Positions 60,586 through 64,000 of a stretch of 64,000 bases of DNA are shown piece by piece. A program made the position numbers and the translations under genes. Under the pieces are notes generated by a model. That model was not told the DNA's origin and did not search any database. It saw nothing but the letters and a program-made list of their open reading frames with translations. Numbering within the stretch: position 1 is the stretch's first letter; each line of letters starts with the position of its first letter. The stretch comes from Pseudomonas sp. ERMR1:02 (GTDB lineage: Bacteria > Pseudomonadota > Gammaproteobacteria > Pseudomonadales > Pseudomonadaceae), in the NCBI RefSeq assembly GCF_002277815.1, contig NZ_NKJI01000016.1, forward strand, positions 1 through 64,000. The letters are read 5' to 3'.

Positions 60586-62022
60586 ATGACTCAGAAATTT
60601 GACGTAGTAGTGATCGGCGCGGGCCCTGGTGGCTACGTAGCGGCCATCAAGGCTGCACAGCTTGGTCTTTCGACTGCCTGCATCGAGAAGTACACCGATG
60701 GCGAGGGCAAACTGGCCCTTGGCGGCACTTGCCTGAACGTCGGCTGCATTCCATCCAAGGCGCTGCTGGACAGCTCCTGGAAATACAAGGAAGCGAAAGA
60801 AGGTTTCGCTATTCACGGTATCAACCACGCCGGCGTGACCATGGACGTGTCGGCAATGGTTGGTCGTAAAGCCACCATCGTCAAAGGTCTGACCTCCGGC
60901 GTTGCCACACTGTTCAAGGCTAACGGTGTTACTTCGATCCAGGGCCACGGCAAACTGCTGGCCGGCAAGAAAGTCGAAGTCACCAAGCCTGACGGTTCGG
61001 TTGAAGTGATCGAAGCCGAAAACGTGATCCTGGCTCCAGGTTCGCGCCCGATCGACATTCCACCGGCTCCGGTCGACCAGAATGTGATCGTCGACTCCAC
61101 CGGCGCCCTGGAATTCCAATCCGTTCCTAAACGTCTGGGCGTGATCGGCGCTGGCGTGATCGGTCTGGAACTGGGTTCGGTGTGGTCGCGTCTGGGTGCA
61201 GAAGTGACTGTCCTGGAAGCCCTGGACACATTCCTGATGGCAGCCGACGCAGCTGTTTCCAAGGAAGCGCTGAAAACCCTGACCAAACAGGGTCTGGACA
61301 TCAAGCTGGGTGCTCGCGTTACCGGTTCCAAAGTGAACGGCGACGAAGTCGTTGTGAACTACACCGATGCCAACGGCGAACAGACCATCACTTTCGACAA
61401 GCTGATCGTTGCCGTTGGTCGCCGTCCGGTGACCACTGATCTGCTGGCTGCTGATTGCGGCGTGGTTCTGGACGAGCGCGGTTTCGTGCACGTCGACGAC
61501 CATTGCGCCACCGCTGTACCGGGCGTTTACGCCATCGGTGACGTGGTTCGCGGCATGATGCTGGCGCACAAGGCGTCGGAAGAGGGCATCATGGTTGTCG
61601 AGCGCATCAAGGGCCACAAGGCTCAGATGAACTATGATCTGATCCCTTCGGTTATTTATACTCACCCGGAAATCGCGTGGGTCGGTAAAACCGAGCAGGC
61701 CTTGAAAGCTGAAGGCGTAGAAGTTAACGTCGGCACCTTCCCGTTCGCAGCCTCTGGCCGTGCCATGGCTGCCAACGATACCGGTGGTTTCGTCAAGGTC
61801 ATCGCAGATGCCAAGACAGACCGCGTATTGGGCGTCCACGTGATTGGCCCAAGTGCTGCAGAACTGGTTCAGCAGGGCGCGATCGGTATGGAATTCGGCA
61901 CCAGCGCTGAAGACTTGGGCATGATGGTTTTCTCCCATCCGACCCTGTCTGAAGCTTTGCACGAAGCAGCTTTGGCTGTGAATGGCGGCGCCATCCACAT
62001 TGCCAACCGCAAGAAGCGTTAA
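60586..62022 (+). CDS. lpdG: Dihydrolipoamide dehydrogenase (E3 component)
   Basis: E3 reoxidises dihydrolipoamide with NAD+. The 478-residue flavoprotein has FAD fold start VVVIGAGPGGYVAAI, redox disulfide Cys49-Cys54 in GGTCLNVGCIPSK, an NAD fold GVIGAGVIGLELGSVW and the catalytic His region in AHPTLSEALHEAA (here SHPTLSEALHEAA). As part of sucABlpd it serves 2-oxoglutarate dehydrogenase and possibly glycine cleavage. Confidence 0.97.
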   Translation: MTQKFDVVVIGAGPGGYVAAIKAAQLGLSTACIEKYTDGEGKLALGGTCLNVGCIPSKALLDSSWKYKEAKEGFAIHGINHAGVTMDVSAMVGRKATIVKGLTSGVATLFKANGVTSIQGHGKLLAGKKVEVTKPDGSVEVIEAENVILAPGSRPIDIPPAPVDQNVIVDSTGALEFQSVPKRLGVIGAGVIGLELGSVWSRLGAEVTVLEALDTFLMAADAAVSKEALKTLTKQGLDIKLGARVTGSKVNGDEVVVNYTDANGEQTITFDKLIVAVGRRPVTTDLLAADCGVVLDERGFVHVDDHCATAVPGVYAIGDVVRGMMLAHKASEEGIMVVERIKGHKAQMNYDLIPSVIYTHPEIAWVGKTEQALKAEGVEVNVGTFPFAASGRAMAANDTGGFVKVIADAKTDRVLGVHVIGPSAAELVQQGAIGMEFGTSAEDLGMMVFSHPTLSEALHEAALAVNGGAIHIANRKKR

Positions 62023-62106
62023 GACAATAAGAAACCACGGCGGAATGGCCCGTCGTGAGCCTTGCATGCAAGACTCACCGCGGAATATCCGCTGGACGCA
62101 GCCTTG

Positions 62107-62184
62107 CGTAGCTGCACCGGTTGTCCGGAAAGGCTACGCGAGCAGCAGTCACAGGTGGTGCGGCACTTGAACAAGTGCAGCACC
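62107..62184 (+). ncRNA. Structured leader upstream of sucC (sucC motif-like)
   Basis: Two hairpins lie in the 196-base gap before sucC: CGTAGC/GCTACG (62107-62138) and GGTGC(G)GCACTTG-AA-CAAGTGC(A)GCACC (62157-62184), twelve pairs with one mismatch. There is no T run, so it is not a plain terminator. A conserved sucC leader motif has been described in Pseudomonas; identity should be tested with the covariance model. Confidence 0.5.
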
Positions 62185-62218
62185 GAATGCGCAGTACCTA
62201 ACGAAGACGGTAATAAGC

Positions 62219-63385
62219 ATGAATCTTCACGAGTATCAGGGTAAGCAGCTGTTCGCTGAGTACGGCCTGCCAGTATCCCAGGGTTTCGCCGTAGACACCC
62301 CGGAAGCAGCAGCAGAAGCTTGCGACAAAATCGGCGGCACCGAGTGGGTTGTCAAAGCCCAGGTCCACGCCGGTGGTCGCGGTAAAGCGGGCGGCGTTAA
62401 GCTGGTTCGCAGCAAAGAAGACGCCAAAGCATTTGCTCAACAGTGGTTGGGCAAGCGTCTGGTGACTTACCAGACTGATGCCAATGGTCAGCCAGTCACC
62501 AAGATCCTGGTTGAATCGTGCACTGATATCGCTAAAGAGCTGTACCTGGGCGCTGTCGTTGACCGTTCGAGCCGTCGCATCGTGTTCATGGCTTCCACCG
62601 AAGGTGGCGTGGACATCGAGAAAATCGCTCACGACACCCCTGAGAAAATCCTCAAGGCCACTATCGATCCACTGGTTGGCGCTCAGCCATTCCAGGGTCG
62701 CGAGCTGGCATTCCAGCTGGGTCTGGAAGGCAAGCAAGTTGCTCAGTTCGCCAAGATCTTCGTAGGTCTGGCCAAGCTGTTCAAGGATCACGACCTGGCT
62801 CTGCTGGAAGTGAACCCGCTGGTGATCAAGGCTGACGGCGATCTGCACTGCCTGGACGCCAAGATCAACATCGACGCCAACGCCATGTACCGTCAGCCTA
62901 AGCTGAAGACTTTCCACGATCCGTCGCAAGACGATCCGCGCGAAGCGCACGCTGCCAAGTTCGAACTGAACTACGTAGCGCTGGAAGGCAACATCGGTTG
63001 CATGGTCAACGGTGCTGGCCTGGCCATGGGTACCATGGACATCGTCAACCTGCATGGCGGCAAACCAGCCAACTTCCTCGACGTAGGCGGCGGTGCTACC
63101 AAAGAACGCGTTACCGAAGCGTTCAAGATCATCCTGTCCGACACTAACGTCGCTGCAGTATTGGTCAACATCTTCGGCGGCATCGTTCGTTGCGACATGA
63201 TTGCCGAAGGCATCATTGGCGCTGTGAAAGAAGTCGGCGTGAAAATCCCGGTTGTTGTTCGCCTTGAAGGCAACAACGCTGAGCTGGGCGCTAAAGTACT
63301 GGCAGAAAGCGGTTTGAACATCATCGCTGCTACCAGCCTGACCGACGCTGCTCAACAAGTTGTCAAAGCTGCGGAGGGCAAATAA
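62219..63385 (+). CDS. sucC: Succinyl-CoA synthetase beta subunit
   Basis: SucC binds nucleotide and succinate for the reversible conversion of succinyl-CoA to succinate with ATP/GTP formation. The 388-residue ATP-grasp protein has MNLHEYQGKQLFAEYGLPV at the start, the ATP-grasp region VKAQVHAGGRGKAGGVKLV, and the C-terminal CoA-ligase region VNIFGGIVRCDMIAEGII. It overlaps sucD by one base (TAATG). Confidence 0.97.
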   Translation: MNLHEYQGKQLFAEYGLPVSQGFAVDTPEAAAEACDKIGGTEWVVKAQVHAGGRGKAGGVKLVRSKEDAKAFAQQWLGKRLVTYQTDANGQPVTKILVESCTDIAKELYLGAVVDRSSRRIVFMASTEGGVDIEKIAHDTPEKILKATIDPLVGAQPFQGRELAFQLGLEGKQVAQFAKIFVGLAKLFKDHDLALLEVNPLVIKADGDLHCLDAKINIDANAMYRQPKLKTFHDPSQDDPREAHAAKFELNYVALEGNIGCMVNGAGLAMGTMDIVNLHGGKPANFLDVGGGATKERVTEAFKIILSDTNVAAVLVNIFGGIVRCDMIAEGIIGAVKEVGVKIPVVVRLEGNNAELGAKVLAESGLNIIAATSLTDAAQQVVKAAEGK

Positions 63386-64000
63386 TGAGCGTCCTGATCA
63401 ATAAAGACACCAAAGTTATCTGCCAGGGTATTACCGGTTCGCAAGGTAGTTTCCACACCCAGCAAGCCATCGAGTACGGCACCAAGATGGTTGGTGGTGT
63501 AACTCCAGGCAAAGGCGGCACCGAGCACCTGGGTCTGCCAGTGTTCAACACCGTGAAAGACGCCGTAGCTGCCACTGGCGCCACCGCCAGCGTGATCTAC
63601 GTTCCGGCTCCTTTCTGCAAGGACTCGATCCTGGAAGCTGCTTTCGGCGGCATCAAGCTGATCGTGTGCATCACCGAAGGCATTCCTACCCTGGACATGC
63701 TGGATGCCAAAGTAGTTTGCGACGAGTTGGGCATTGTCCTGATCGGCCCTAACTGCCCAGGCGTGATCACTCCAGGCGAATGCAAGATCGGCATCATGCC
63801 AGGTCACATTCACTTGCCAGGCAAGGTCGGTATCGTTTCCCGTTCCGGCACCTTGACCTACGAAGCTGTTAAGCAGACTACTGACGCCGGTTTCGGTCAG
63901 TCGACTTGCGTCGGCATCGGCGGTGACCCGATCCCGGGTTCGAACTTCATCGACATCCTGAAGCTGTTCCAGGAAGACCCGAAGACCGAAGCGATCGTGA
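63385..64000 (+). CDS. sucD: Succinyl-CoA synthetase alpha subunit (partial, runs off the window)
   Basis: The first 205 residues are present: SVLINKDTKVICQGITGSQG (CoA-binding fold with the G-x-T-G-x-Q-G motif), VPAPFCKDSILEAA, CITEGIPTLDM, IGPNCPGVITPGECKIGIMPG and GIGGDPIPGSNFIDIL. The phosphohistidine near residue 246 lies beyond the window. It is the last gene of the TCA block seen here, and the start follows the sucC stop in a TAATG overlap. Confidence 0.95.
   Translation, partial: MSVLINKDTKVICQGITGSQGSFHTQQAIEYGTKMVGGVTPGKGGTEHLGLPVFNTVKDAVAATGATASVIYVPAPFCKDSILEAAFGGIKLIVCITEGIPTLDMLDAKVVCDELGIVLIGPNCPGVITPGECKIGIMPGHIHLPGKVGIVSRSGTLTYEAVKQTTDAGFGQSTCVGIGGDPIPGSNFIDILKLFQEDPKTEAIV

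Overview
The window is a chromosomal segment of a Pseudomonas, most likely of the P. fluorescens group. The evidence is the GC-rich coding with Pseudomonas-like proteins, the ccm cluster beside a fliK-like gene, the gcl-hyi-glxR-ttuD-pyk gene order, the gltA // sdhCDAB-sucAB-lpd-sucCD block, and about fifteen paired palindromes of the GTAGGAGCGAGC...GCTCGCGA type that act as this group's REP/REPIN repeats. No rRNA or tRNA gene was seen.

Layout. 1-2.5 kb: an AT-rich orphan small gene, then an FlhB C-terminal-domain protein and a frameshifted fliK-like gene, both leftward. 2.7-10.1 kb: the complete cytochrome c maturation operon ccmABCDEFGHI plus a lipoprotein gene, closed by a terminator. 10.16-12.08 kb: a group II intron (probably class C) sitting directly behind that terminator. 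12.3-14.5 kb: a divergent MFS exporter / LysR pair. 14.8-25.4 kb: the phosphonate uptake and C-P lyase cluster phnCDE-FGHIJKLMNP (phnG carries a frameshift). 25.4-29.9 kb: accessory stretch with a LysR remnant, a DUF6124 gene preceded by an array of hairpins, a HicAB toxin-antitoxin pair, a second MFS exporter and two exported small proteins. 30.1-33.1 kb: sulfate-binding protein, a voltage-gated-type K+ channel and a urea transporter. 33.2-40.5 kb: glyoxylate-to-pyruvate operon gcl, hyi, glxR, ttuD, pyk, with a divergent GlcG-like gene and two identical TTGTATACAA palindromes between them. 40.5-41.3 kb: a RAYT transposase framed by REPINs. 41.3-51 kb: TetR regulator, YedI-like membrane protein, mlaA plus an alpha/beta hydrolase, a small membrane protein, a GH17 membrane enzyme, a betaine-type binding protein, and DUF485/actP (actP frameshifted). 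51.2-64 kb: gltA divergent from sdhCDAB-sucA-sucB-lpd-sucC-sucD; sucD runs off the window.

How the genes work together. Ccm proteins export haem, hold it on CcmE and attach it to apocytochromes at the periplasmic face. PhnCDE import phosphonates, PhnF probably represses, and PhnG-M with PhnN and PhnP convert alkylphosphonates to phosphoribosyl intermediates and release the hydrocarbon. Gcl joins two glyoxylates to tartronate semialdehyde, and Hyi/GlxR/TtuD/Pyk carry it through glycerate and 2-phosphoglycerate towards pyruvate (enolase lies elsewhere). The last block encodes most of the oxidative TCA cycle.

Points for a second look: (1) three genes (fliK, phnG, actP) are each broken by one missing base in a short homopolymer, which looks like assembly error until checked; (2) the sdhC leader can fold so that the Shine-Dalgarno is paired, with a competing upstream pairing; (3) a five-hairpin array precedes the DUF6124 gene; (4) structured leaders precede sucA and sucC; (5) the RAYT gene sits between two REPINs of the family scattered over the window.
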